Of a stretch of 64,000 nt of DNA, positions 54,970 to 63,726 are shown piece after piece. The position numbers and the translations under genes were made by a program. This stretch comes from JABAAI01 sp965261955 (GTDB lineage: Bacteria; Spirochaetota; Leptospiria; Leptospirales; Leptonemataceae), in contig CBDHEM010000071.1 of NCBI GenBank assembly GCA_965261955.1, positions 62,001-126,000 of the forward strand, written 5' to 3'. A model generated the notes under the pieces. The model did not search any database, had not been told where the DNA came from, and saw only the letters and a program-made list of their open reading frames with translations. Each line of letters begins with the position of its first letter. Position 1 is the stretch's first letter.

Positions 54970-54994
54970 GTGGTATGTGTATATGGTGTATAAT
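54963..54994 (+). promoter_or_regulatory. Candidate promoter for mqnA
   Basis: TATAAT at 54989-54994 with TTGTAA at 54963-54968, spaced by 20 bp, slightly longer than the optimum of 17. The -35-like element lies in the right arm of the palindrome, so cruciform formation or a protein bound there could affect it. No experimental support. Confidence 0.35.
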
Positions 54995-55058
54995 AAAAAG
55001 ATAACTTCTCAGAAGAAATAAATTTTCCTTTAAGAAGCAGGAAAGATAAAGCCGTTAT

Positions 55059-55805
55059 ATGCGTATTGGACTCGTTAATTTTATGAATGCAAAGCCATTA
55101 GATTATGGTATACGAAGAGACCCACATGATATAGTTGAAGCTAGTCCTGCTTTATTATCACAAGAACTTTTAGCAGGAAATTTGGATTGTGCTTTGATTA
55201 GTTCTGTAGTGTGTTTGCAAAATTCTGATACACTAGCTTGGTCAAATAAAATTGGTGTTTGTAGTGGGAAAAGAGTCCATTCGGTAGTATATATAAAAAG
55301 TAAAAATACAGAACGTGATGATGTTATTCAAAAGCTATGGGCAGATTCTGCTTCCCGTAGTTCTGTTGCCCTTTGGCAGTGTCTTTACATGAGGGTTAAT
55401 AAAATATTACCGCAAATGGAAAGTGTTTCTGGGAAGACTATTCCCTCTCGCATTGGTAAAAATAGTGCTGGTATACTCATCGGGGATCAAGCTCTATACT
55501 TTATTCAGAGTGAGCTGGCTAGTCATTATAACATATATGATATGACAGAATGGTGGTATGAAGTAAACAAATTACCTTTTGTTTTTGCTTTGTGGGCCTA
55601 TCCTATAGCTAGGCCCATTCCCGATATTTTTTTTGAAAAATCTTTGGATGCAGGAATAAAAAATTTGGATAAAATTATCGCAATGTCTTCGTATGTCAAT
55701 GCGGACAGCTATTTAAGAGAGGCACTTTCTTATGAAATAGGAAAAGAAGAAACAGCTGGTCTCGAAAGTTTTCGATTAGCATTACTATCCACTAAACAAA
55801 TCTAA
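55059..55805 (+). CDS. mqnA: Chorismate dehydratase (futalosine pathway of menaquinone synthesis)
   Basis: 248 residues. RIGLVNFMNAKPLDYGI at the start, EASPALLSQELLAGNLDCALISSV and IGDQALYF in the centre are the family marks; WYEVNKLPFVFALWAY near 168-183 closes the substrate pocket in the periplasmic-binding-protein-like fold. MqnA converts chorismate to 3-enolpyruvylbenzoate, the first step of the alternative menaquinone route. No other mqn gene is in the window. This pathway is used by Leptospira and other groups that lack menFDHCEB (established). Confidence 0.9.
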   Translation: MRIGLVNFMNAKPLDYGIRRDPHDIVEASPALLSQELLAGNLDCALISSVVCLQNSDTLAWSNKIGVCSGKRVHSVVYIKSKNTERDDVIQKLWADSASRSSVALWQCLYMRVNKILPQMESVSGKTIPSRIGKNSAGILIGDQALYFIQSELASHYNIYDMTEWWYEVNKLPFVFALWAYPIARPIPDIFFEKSLDAGIKNLDKIIAMSSYVNADSYLREALSYEIGKEETAGLESFRLALLSTKQI

Positions 55806-55835
55806 TAAATCAAATTTAAAAATAGAATTGAGAAG

Positions 55836-57020
55836 TTATTGCTTGTATAGCGGTTTATTCTTATTACGAAAAATCAGCATGGCATCGCCATAACTAAAAA
55901 AGAGGTATTTATTTTTTATAGCATGTTGATATATTTCCAGTATATTCGGTATGTTGTTCCCCAAATAGGCAGCCACAAGAAGAAGAAGGGAAGAAGCTGG
56001 TAAATGAAAATTTGTGAGTAAGCCATCAGTAGTGTATACGTGATCAGGTGGTTTTAAGAAGAGGTTTGTTGTAAATTGTCCAGAAACAAATTTCCCTTTG
56101 TTATCTTGAAAATTTGTTTCCAATGCCCTTAGAGTTGTTGTCCCGACGGCAATCACGCGTTTATTTCTCTTTTTGTTTAATATTTTAGCTAGGTGATCTG
56201 TAAGGTAATAGTTCTCTTTGTGGAGTCTGTTTTGGAAAAAGTTTTCCTTCTGGAGAGGAGTAAATGTACCATAGCCTATTTCTAATTCTATATTTTCGAT
56301 TTGGACACCTTTCGTTTGTATTTCCTCCAGCAAAGCTTGAGAAAAATGTAAACCAGCAGTGGGGGCTGCAACACTTTTGGCTTTTTTATTTGCATATACT
56401 GTTTGATAGAATTTCTCATCAAAACGACTTGCTTCTCTTTTTAAGTAGGGAGGGAGAGGGGGCTCCCCGTATTGATTAAAAAAATATTCGGCATCTATAA
56501 TACTGTTCCAAGCTGGGATTTCACTCCCCCCCAACACTGGTAAAAGATAACTTTGCTTTACTTTGGGAGGTGTCTTTAGAAAGATAAATTCTATTTTTTT
56601 TTCTGAATATTTTTGAATTGCAGAAAGAAAAAGCCTTTCGTTTATTTTCAATTTACGTTTTCCAGCCAAAAGGCAAGACCACTTTTGGCCTTCTAGCGGC
56701 TCAAGAAACAAAACAGTTAATTTATTGCCATTACTACGTTGAAGTTCTACTCTACGATGGGATACACGTGTATTGTTCAGTATGAGTAAATCTCCTTCTT
56801 TGAATATATCTTTTAAATCGGTAAATTTTTTATCATACAATTTTTTTGTGATCACGTTATTATATTTTGTTTCAGATTCAAAATGTAAGAGGCGACAGGC
56901 ATCTCTTTTTGGGTAAGGGTAAGAGGCGATTAGTTCTTTGGGTAATTTGTAGTTGTAGCTTTCCAATTGTGTGAGCAATTTTGATTGTGTACCTTGAGTA
57001 CTTCGAGTACTTTTGGTCAT
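55836..57020 (-). CDS. queA: S-adenosylmethionine:tRNA ribosyltransferase-isomerase
   Basis: 394 residues. The pattern YNYKLPKELIASYPYPKRDACRLL near the start, ILNNTRVSHRRVEL, AAPTAGLHFSQALLEEI and TDGLLTNFHLPASSLLLL are QueA-specific. It transfers and rearranges the ribosyl moiety of SAM to make epoxyqueuosine in tRNA anticodons. The first 15 residues (STRSTQGTQSKLL) are extra, so translation may begin later. Convergent with mqnA; 30 bp separate the stops. Confidence 0.9.
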   Translation of the reverse strand: MTKSTRSTQGTQSKLLTQLESYNYKLPKELIASYPYPKRDACRLLHFESETKYNNVITKKLYDKKFTDLKDIFKEGDLLILNNTRVSHRRVELQRSNGNKLTVLFLEPLEGQKWSCLLAGKRKLKINERLFLSAIQKYSEKKIEFIFLKTPPKVKQSYLLPVLGGSEIPAWNSIIDAEYFFNQYGEPPLPPYLKREASRFDEKFYQTVYANKKAKSVAAPTAGLHFSQALLEEIQTKGVQIENIELEIGYGTFTPLQKENFFQNRLHKENYYLTDHLAKILNKKRNKRVIAVGTTTLRALETNFQDNKGKFVSGQFTTNLFLKPPDHVYTTDGLLTNFHLPASSLLLLVAAYLGNNIPNILEIYQHAIKNKYLFFSYGDAMLIFRNKNKPLYKQ

Positions 57021-57158
57021 TATTCTTTATTTTGATTACTTCAAAAGCAATCAGTAAACTATTGAATAACAGTGAATATGCTATTCTTTCCCACAAATTC
57101 AGAAAAACGAGTTTGTAGGATCAATAAAAAAATCACAAGCCAAGTTTGAAAAATTGTT

Positions 57159-57713
57159 TTATTCTGCTTTTATAAAAATAGAGTTCCATTCTGGTCGATA
57201 GCAGATCCCTTTCACTTCGTCACATACTTGTGTTTTTACGCGTAGTTCTTTTCCAACAAGTCCATCAATTTCCTGAGGCTTGCCAATGAATATAAAGCTA
57301 CCTTCTTTTCGCATCACACTTGCCTTAACTTTCTTATCATGTTGAGATTTAGGTTGAGATATTAGTTGGGGTTCTTTAGATAGCCATCCCTTTTGTAGCA
57401 TACTTTTCCAATCAAAGCTAACAGGTACGAGATTCTCCCTCTCCCCTCTATCCAAATAAACATGGGAATGGGGTGGAAGCTTTAAATGAATTTCTAGAGC
57501 CTTTTGAGACTTATATAAAATTATTTTCGCCTGTATAGCTACACTGCCAGATTGAAGTTTTGTGTTTTTATCGCATCCCAAGGGAAGCAGAAAGATAGCT
57601 AAAAGAAATAGGATAGAATAAACAAAAAAAGTAGGCTTTTCTAAGAAAAGAATATTATGATAGGAAGTAAACTTTTGTGTACCAAAATATTTCATATGGC
57701 AGACAGAAATCAA
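57159..57713 (-). CDS. DsbD-alpha-like periplasmic lipoprotein
   Basis: 184 residues. A long leader ends with a hydrophobic run and FLLPLGCDKN, a clear lipobox; C47 would be the lipidated residue. The mature part resembles the N-terminal (alpha) domain of DsbD: LPPHSHVYLDRGE and a pair of cysteines in QVCDEVKGICYRPEW, which in DsbD receives electrons from the membrane domain and reduces partner proteins. There is no DsbD membrane domain next to it. It may act with a separate CcdA/DsbD protein elsewhere, or the cysteine pair may serve another redox role. Confidence 0.6.
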   Translation of the reverse strand: MISVCHMKYFGTQKFTSYHNILFLEKPTFFVYSILFLLAIFLLPLGCDKNTKLQSGSVAIQAKIILYKSQKALEIHLKLPPHSHVYLDRGERENLVPVSFDWKSMLQKGWLSKEPQLISQPKSQHDKKVKASVMRKEGSFIFIGKPQEIDGLVGKELRVKTQVCDEVKGICYRPEWNSIFIKAE

Positions 57714-57785
57714 AAAAAAATATAGGTGTCAATAAAAATATAGACTACTTTGTAATAAGTGCTTTGGTATAATAGCAAGCATTTA

Positions 57786-58751
57786 TTAAAAGTTTTTTAG
57801 GCAATATAGCTGACCTTCTTCAAAAGATCCTTTTTGTTTTATGAAGCGTGCTGTATTTCCTTCTTCTTGGAGTTTTTTTAAACCCCTTTCTCCAAATTCA
57901 TTTTTAACCCATTTTATAAAATAATGTTCTTCCTTTTTTATCCAAGTATGGGTGTGAATTTGTTTGCTTGAATTTGTATCAAAAATAAACTGTGCTAATG
58001 TATTGATGCCTTCCCCAGTATAAGTACTGGTGAGTATTATAGGAATATCTTTTTTATTTCCTTTATTTTGTGAAAAAAGTGGAAGGCTAGTTTTTAGAAG
58101 TGAAAAACTTTGTTGAGTAGCTGTATTTTGATCGCATTTATTTAGAACAAATAGGTCAGGAATTTCCATAACCCCAGCTTTGAGAAATTGGATGTGATCT
58201 CCACTGGATGGTTGCAAAAGTAGGATAGTGCAATCTGCTAAGAATTGGATTTCTGTTTCACTTTGCCCAATACCAACTGTTTCTAAAAAAACAAAGTCAA
58301 AAAGATAATATAATAAACGAGAAACAATAAAACTATTTGGCCCCATTCCACCTAGTTGTTGCTCATTGGCTTGACTACGAAAAAAGAGCCTTTCTTTTCC
58401 CTGACTATCAGAATGAAGTCTTTCTCTATCTCCTAAGAAGGCACCACCAGAAATTGAGCTAGAAGGGTCAACTGCTACAACAGCAATATATTTTTGTTTT
58501 TGATGCTGGAGTATGTATTTTGTTAGACTTGCCACAAGACTGGATTTACCCACACCGGGAGCACCTGTAAAACCTATAAACTGGGCTTTTCGGTTTTCTT
58601 TTTTTTGAGAAAGGGCCTTGAGTACAATGCTACGAAGTTGGATAGACTCTTGCCGTTGGTTCTCAAAAATACTGATAAGGCGTCCAATAGCCCATTTATC
58701 ATTTTGATTCCACGCCTTTTCGATTAAATTTTCGATATAATCTGTATTCAT
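57786..58751 (-). CDS. meaB: MeaB/ArgK-type GTPase, chaperone of a B12-dependent acyl-CoA mutase
   Basis: 321 residues. Walker A GFTGAPGVGKSSLVASL (near 59-75), VAVDPSSSISGGAFLGDRERL and FFRSQANEQQLGGMGPNS (switch regions), then FVFLETVGIGQSETEIQ and LNKCDQ (NKxD) follow the MeaB/G3E pattern. The family protects and reactivates methylmalonyl- or ethylmalonyl-CoA mutase. The probable client is encoded 2.8 kb away on the same strand (61522-63570). The window contains no separate mutase small subunit. Confidence 0.9.
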   Translation of the reverse strand: MNTDYIENLIEKAWNQNDKWAIGRLISIFENQRQESIQLRSIVLKALSQKKENRKAQFIGFTGAPGVGKSSLVASLTKYILQHQKQKYIAVVAVDPSSSISGGAFLGDRERLHSDSQGKERLFFRSQANEQQLGGMGPNSFIVSRLLYYLFDFVFLETVGIGQSETEIQFLADCTILLLQPSSGDHIQFLKAGVMEIPDLFVLNKCDQNTATQQSFSLLKTSLPLFSQNKGNKKDIPIILTSTYTGEGINTLAQFIFDTNSSKQIHTHTWIKKEEHYFIKWVKNEFGERGLKKLQEEGNTARFIKQKGSFEEGQLYCLKNF

Positions 58752-58974
58752 ATCCTATCTTGGGTTTGTTATAAAAAGTAAGACAGACGGAGACATGCCG
58801 AAAAACGCCAATTTAAGCGATTTAAGGTGTTTTCCTATTTTTCTATATTTAGTGACAGTCCCATCTTCTATGCCCAGAATACTCAGTTATTTATATATTT
58901 ACTTCCAATCTTTTTTTCTCAAAATAATAATTTTTTTTTTGTGGTTTTATTCATGTGTTTTTTAAGACTTTGAT

Positions 58975-59673
58975 ATGATAAAATCTGCTGGTTACATGCT
59001 ATTTTGTGCTATGCTATTCCTACCCATAGGAGGAAGGGATCCCTACCGATTGACTTCTCAAGAAAAACGAACTCCAAGAAAAGCCACTAGCTCAAAAACA
59101 GGGGCTTCTCAAAGTTCTTATCTTTCTTCAGAAGTGTTTCCTCTTGCAGAGGAATATAAGAAAATAAAGTACCAACGCTCTCGTTGGAAGCATTGGATAG
59201 ATTTTGATAAGGATTGTCAAAATACTAGAAATGAGATTTTGATACGAGATAGTTTGGAAGAGCCTATATTCAAAAGTAAGAGAAAGTGTCGGGTGGATAG
59301 AGGATTATGGAAATGTCCCTATACAGGTAAGGTGTTTACAAATCCTAGAAAATTAGACATAGATCATTTGGTTCCGCTTAAAGAAGCCTTTCGATCTGGA
59401 GGATATATTTGGTCTCCGCAAAAAAAGAAAGATTTTGCCAATGATATTTTTATTCGAGGTCGAAGAGGGCAACTTCAAGCTGTGGAAGCTTCTGCTAACC
59501 GATCAAAAGGAGCTAAAGATCCGGGAAATTGGCTACCAAAGAAAGGCCAATGTGATTATGTGAGAGATTGGGTTTATGTGAAAAAGCATTATGGTCTTTA
59601 TTACGACCAAAAAGAGTTACGAGTTGTAAAAAGAATTTTGGCTCTCTGTAAAAAAGAGTTGTTGCAAAAGTAA
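58975..59673 (+). CDS. Secreted HNH-family endonuclease (GmrSD C-terminal/DUF1524-like)
   Basis: 232 residues. A hydrophobic leader (AGYMLFCAMLFLPIGG) suggests export; a serine/threonine-rich linker follows (about 30-55). The catalytic region is KCPYTGKVFTNPRKLDIDHLVPLKEA near 113-138, with the DHxVPLxEA signature seen in secreted HNH nucleases of the DUF1524 type, and later ANRSKGAKDPGNW with the conserved N. Such enzymes degrade extracellular DNA for nutrients, escape from traps or competition (inference from family). Possible role in DNA uptake beside dprA is not supported by position. Divergent from meaB, with about 220 bp between them. Confidence 0.75.
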   Translation: MIKSAGYMLFCAMLFLPIGGRDPYRLTSQEKRTPRKATSSKTGASQSSYLSSEVFPLAEEYKKIKYQRSRWKHWIDFDKDCQNTRNEILIRDSLEEPIFKSKRKCRVDRGLWKCPYTGKVFTNPRKLDIDHLVPLKEAFRSGGYIWSPQKKKDFANDIFIRGRRGQLQAVEASANRSKGAKDPGNWLPKKGQCDYVRDWVYVKKHYGLYYDQKELRVVKRILALCKKELLQK

Positions 59674-59809
59674 TAACAAAAGTAATAAATGGATCACAAT
59701 TAGATTTCTGTACAAATGAGAAAGGTGCTAAACATAGGGTATAAATAATTTCATGTGTATAGACGTGTTTATCACAACTTGATCTGACATATCTATATCC
59801 TCCTTTTTA

Positions 59810-59829
59810 TATTCCGTACCGGCGGAATA
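59810..59829. terminator. Short hairpin between the HNH nuclease gene and lysS
   Basis: TATTCCG (59810-59816) and CGGAATA (59823-59829) pair across a six-base loop TACCGG. A poly-T stretch lies on its left (CCTTTTTAT), as would be expected for a terminator of the minus-strand lysS transcript. The stem is short, so the call is tentative. Confidence 0.4.
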
Positions 59830-59928
59830 GCAGATAAAACTGTGGTTATTACACATAAAGGATCTGTTCAGGGGATGATACAGCATGATATTTTAATTTT
59901 TAGGCAGTGTAGCCATAATACGAATGAA

Positions 59929-61518
59929 TTAAAACTCAGACTTTTTTCGTAAAAGCGGAAAGAGGATGGTATCGCGAATAGATGGACTGTTTGTAACAAG
60001 CATAGCCAAACGATCGATTCCAATTCCAAGCCCGCCTGTTGGTGGCATACCATATTCCAAGGCACGTACATAGTCTTCATCTATTTCTGCTCCGGCTTCA
60101 TTTGCTTTTTTACGTTCTTCTACTTGGCTTAAAAAACGTTCTCTCTGTTCGATGGGGTCATTTAATTCACTAAAGGCATTTCCTATTTCCCTTCCGGCAA
60201 CATAGGGTTCAAAGCGTTGTACAAGACTAGGTGTTTGTGGCCAAGATTTGGCTAATGGTGATATCTCTTTTGGATAATCAAAGATAAAGGTTGGTTGGAT
60301 GAGTTTTGGTTCTACGTGTGTATCAAAGAGTATCTCCATTACTTGTGATGAAAATTGACATGCATGCATATTTTTTGTTTGTAACTTTTTCTCCTTTATC
60401 TTTATGAGTAATTCTTCTAAGCTCCACTGAATATCAACAGCTAATCCTGTATGCTTTTGGATCGCATCTAAATAGCTAATCCGTTCCCATGGTGGTTTAA
60501 AGTTGAGTTTATAATCACCGTATTCAATTTCAATTGCATTACAAACTTTTTCTATGGAAGAGCTAATGAGGTTCTCGCAAAGAGTAAACATACTATCTAT
60601 ATTTCCATAGGCTTCATACAGCTCTAACATTGTAAATTCAGGATTATGCTTTGGGCTGATACCTTCATTGCGAAAGTTTCGACCAATTTCAAAAACTTTT
60701 GAAAAGCCACCAATGATTAGTCGCTTTAAATAAAGTTCTGGGGCAACTCGTAAGAAGAGTTCCATGTCTAAACTATTGTGATGAGTTACAAAGGGACGTG
60801 CTGCAGCACCACCGGGGATCGTTTGCATCGAAGGTGTTTCTACTTCAACATATTTTTCTTCATGAAGGAAATGGCGTATTTGAGATATGAGAGAAGAGCG
60901 CATAAGAAAATTTTGGCGTACGCTAGGATTTACAATTAAATCAATATAGCGTTGTCGATAACGTTGTTCTTGATCCATAAAGGTATCAAAAACTTTGCCT
61001 TGTGCTTTTTTTACAATTGGTATGGGGCGGAGACATTTAGCCAAAAGGTCAAATTTTTCCACATGCAGAGTGGTTTCTTTTGTACGTGTTTGGAATAGAA
61101 AACCTTCAACAATTATAATATCTCCTAAATCTAAAACTTGAAATATAGAAAACTTTTCTTCAAGACTAGTCTTACTTGCGTAAAGCTGAATACGTCCGGT
61201 ATGATCTTCTATGTCGCAAAAAGCAGCCTTCCCCATGAGACGAAAAGAGCGAATACGTCCGGAAAGACTATGCTTTATGTCTGAAGAATGTTTTTCTATG
61301 GGAATTGTATGTAGATCCGCACTTATAGCGTTGGGGCGGGCATATAGGCTGTACGGATCGTATCCTGTCTTCTGCAGATCGTGGAGTTTTTTGAGACGAG
61401 TTTCATAAAGGTCTGAGGCGATTATTTTTTTGACATTAGCTTGTATTTCTTTTTTGTTTTGGTTTTTTTTATTTTTTTTTTTCTCTACATTGCCCGAGTT
61501 TGTTTTAGGTTTTTCCAT
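59929..61518 (-). CDS. lysS: Lysyl-tRNA synthetase, class II
   Basis: 529 residues. The OB-fold anticodon domain has SGRIRSFRLMGKAAFCDI and DHTGRIQLY; the catalytic domain has motif 1 around RSSLISQIRHFL, motif 2 FEIGRNFRNEGISPKHNPEF and motif 3 GGLGIGIDRLAML near the C-terminus. The first 30 residues form a lysine/asparagine-rich tail (KKKNKKNQNKKE) beyond the usual start, which may help tRNA binding. It is three bases downstream of the mutase gene, so the two are in one transcript. Confidence 0.93.
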   Translation of the reverse strand: MEKPKTNSGNVEKKKNKKNQNKKEIQANVKKIIASDLYETRLKKLHDLQKTGYDPYSLYARPNAISADLHTIPIEKHSSDIKHSLSGRIRSFRLMGKAAFCDIEDHTGRIQLYASKTSLEEKFSIFQVLDLGDIIIVEGFLFQTRTKETTLHVEKFDLLAKCLRPIPIVKKAQGKVFDTFMDQEQRYRQRYIDLIVNPSVRQNFLMRSSLISQIRHFLHEEKYVEVETPSMQTIPGGAAARPFVTHHNSLDMELFLRVAPELYLKRLIIGGFSKVFEIGRNFRNEGISPKHNPEFTMLELYEAYGNIDSMFTLCENLISSSIEKVCNAIEIEYGDYKLNFKPPWERISYLDAIQKHTGLAVDIQWSLEELLIKIKEKKLQTKNMHACQFSSQVMEILFDTHVEPKLIQPTFIFDYPKEISPLAKSWPQTPSLVQRFEPYVAGREIGNAFSELNDPIEQRERFLSQVEERKKANEAGAEIDEDYVRALEYGMPPTGGLGIGIDRLAMLVTNSPSIRDTILFPLLRKKSEF

Positions 61519-61521
61519 TGA

Positions 61522-63570
61522 CTAGGTTAATTTAATTAAATCTCTTTCCTTTTCCACTACAATGTCCATTAGATTGCTTAAAATTTCAGTTACATCATAA
61601 TCTGAAGGCGTAAATATGGCACATATACCTAGATCTTTTAATATTTCTATATCTCCTTGTGGAACGATCCCACCTAAGACAACAGGTATATATTTTTCTG
61701 CCTTGATATTTTTGAGTTCATCCATAATACTTCTGACCATTTCTATGTGGGAACCGCTCAGAATAGAAATACCAATAATATCCGCATTTTCTTCGATAGC
61801 ACTTTGGACTATATCTTTGGGACTAAGGCGAATGCCAGCATAGATTACGTCAAAGCCTGCGTGCCGTGCCCCTAAAGCAATGATCTCTGCACCGTTGGAA
61901 TGTCCGTCTAAACCTGGTTTCCCCACAACGATACGCGGCCGATGGCCATTCTCTTGAATAAACAGTTCTATCCTTTGCCGAATTTTTTGGATATTCTCCT
62001 CTTTTACATGCAGTTTTTGGCCATCAACCCCTGTTGCTGGACGGTATTCTCCGAAGACTTCTCGAAGAGCAAAAGCCCACTCCCCAGTTGTTATACGCGC
62101 TAAAGCACATTCAATAGAAGCCTCCATCATATTTTTATTTTCACGTGCAGCATTCTTCAAAGCTTCTATGGCTATAGTTGCTCTATTCGGGTCTCTTTCT
62201 TTTTTTGTTTTCTCTAATACAGACAGAGTTTCTTGTGCCGCTTTTTCATCTATTTGAAACATACCGCCATCTCCTTCCGAAACTAGAGGAGAAGCCAGTC
62301 CGTCTTGCCAACGATTGAGTCCGACAACAATTTGTTCCCCTGTGGTTATTCGGCCAATACGATGAGACATGGAACTGACCAAAGCTTTTTTCATATAACC
62401 AGATTCAATGGCCGCCTCAATACCACCCAATGAGAGGATTTTTGTAATTTCTTCTTGGCTTTCTTCTTTGAGTTCATTTACTTTTGAGGTGATCACAGGG
62501 CTACCATCAAAAATATCAGGATATTCTAATAAATCAGTTTCATAAGCAAGAATTTGTTGGAGACGCAAAGACCATTGTTGATCCCAAGGACGTGGTAAAG
62601 ATAATGCCTCATTCCAAGCCGGTAATTGCAAAGCTCGACATCTAGCCTTGCGACTTAGAGTTATACCGAGTGTTTCTATCAAAATACGCCAAGCATTGTT
62701 TTCCGGTTGGGCTTCTGTGAGACCCAGTGAATTTACTTGTACCCCATAGCGAAAGCGCTGATAATGTGGATTTTGAACGCCGTATCGTTCCTTTGTTATC
62801 TTTTCCCACATTTCACAAAAGGCACGCATCTTGGAAAGTTCTTCTATAAAACGCATACCTGAATTCACAAAAAAACTAATTCTTCCCACAATGCGTTCAA
62901 ATTGATCCTTATCTTTTGAGATACGATCTCTTGACCTAATCAGATCAAGTATACCTATCGCACTAGATAAAGCAAAGGAGAGTTCTTGAGCAGGTGTAGC
63001 TCCAGCTTCTTGTAAATGGTAGGAACAGATATTTGACGGATTCCATTTTGGAACATTCTCTAAACAATATTCATACATTTCAGCAATCATGGATAAGCTA
63101 TGTTTTGGCGGGAAAATATAAGTTCCCCTTGCAAGATACTCTTTAATAATATCATTTTGGGTTGTTCCTTGGAGTTGTGTTATATCTTCTTTTCTCTCTT
63201 TTGCCAAGGCAATATATAGAGCCAATAGCCACATGGAAGTGGCATTGATGGTCATAGATGTATTCATTTTGGTAAGGGGAATATCCTCAAATAGGATGTG
63301 GAAATCATCTAAACTATTAACAGGCACACCCACCTTTCCAATTTCAGGTCTGGCTATGGGATGGTCTGAGCTATAACCACATTGAGTAGGAAGATCAAAA
63401 GCAATAGAAAGGCCGGTCTGTCCTTTGGCGAGGTTCATACGATAAAGCTGATTGGAAGCCCGAGCATTGGAATGCCCAGCATAAGTCCGAAAAATCCAAG
63501 GTTGATCTGAAATAACACGATTACCTTCTTCGTCATTATCGTAAAGAAGGTGTTTTTTACGTTCTGTCAT
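61522..63570 (-). CDS. ecm: Coenzyme-B12-dependent acyl-CoA mutase, ethylmalonyl-CoA mutase-like (MeaA/Ecm)
   Basis: 682 residues in one chain. The N-terminal TIM barrel contains WIFRTYAGHSNARASN, LSIAFDLPTQCGYSSDHP, QGTTQNDIIKEYLARGTYIFP and ICSYHLQEAGATPAQEL, and VQVNSLGLTEAQPENN near 295-310; the C-terminal B12 domain has GKPGLDGHSNGAEIIALGARHAGFDVIY (the DGH base of the DxHxxG motif) and VVLGGIVP. The HLQEAGATP variant and the total length are those of the MeaA/ethylmalonyl-CoA mutase branch, while classical methylmalonyl-CoA mutases have HIxEAGAxxxQE and a longer N-terminal arm. Its reaction would interconvert ethylmalonyl-CoA and methylsuccinyl-CoA. Confidence 0.75.
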   Translation of the reverse strand: MTERKKHLLYDNDEEGNRVISDQPWIFRTYAGHSNARASNQLYRMNLAKGQTGLSIAFDLPTQCGYSSDHPIARPEIGKVGVPVNSLDDFHILFEDIPLTKMNTSMTINATSMWLLALYIALAKERKEDITQLQGTTQNDIIKEYLARGTYIFPPKHSLSMIAEMYEYCLENVPKWNPSNICSYHLQEAGATPAQELSFALSSAIGILDLIRSRDRISKDKDQFERIVGRISFFVNSGMRFIEELSKMRAFCEMWEKITKERYGVQNPHYQRFRYGVQVNSLGLTEAQPENNAWRILIETLGITLSRKARCRALQLPAWNEALSLPRPWDQQWSLRLQQILAYETDLLEYPDIFDGSPVITSKVNELKEESQEEITKILSLGGIEAAIESGYMKKALVSSMSHRIGRITTGEQIVVGLNRWQDGLASPLVSEGDGGMFQIDEKAAQETLSVLEKTKKERDPNRATIAIEALKNAARENKNMMEASIECALARITTGEWAFALREVFGEYRPATGVDGQKLHVKEENIQKIRQRIELFIQENGHRPRIVVGKPGLDGHSNGAEIIALGARHAGFDVIYAGIRLSPKDIVQSAIEENADIIGISILSGSHIEMVRSIMDELKNIKAEKYIPVVLGGIVPQGDIEILKDLGICAIFTPSDYDVTEILSNLMDIVVEKERDLIKLT

Positions 63571-63726
63571 AAAAGTTATATGGCTATCTCATTGGAAAAA
63601 GGAAAAAACGTTTCGATAATATTTCACTTCTTTTCATTTGGATCTATGAGTTTTTTATAATAGTCTTGATGAAATTTAAGCATCAAAAAGAAAACATCAA
63701 TAATTATAAAATCGTAAAACCGATTG

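Noticed and set aside
61522..63570. Annotation as classical methylmalonyl-CoA mutase large subunit
   Set aside because: The chain lacks the longer N-terminal arm and carries the MeaA-like motif variants, so ethylmalonyl-CoA mutase-like is the better label; substrate is still unproven.
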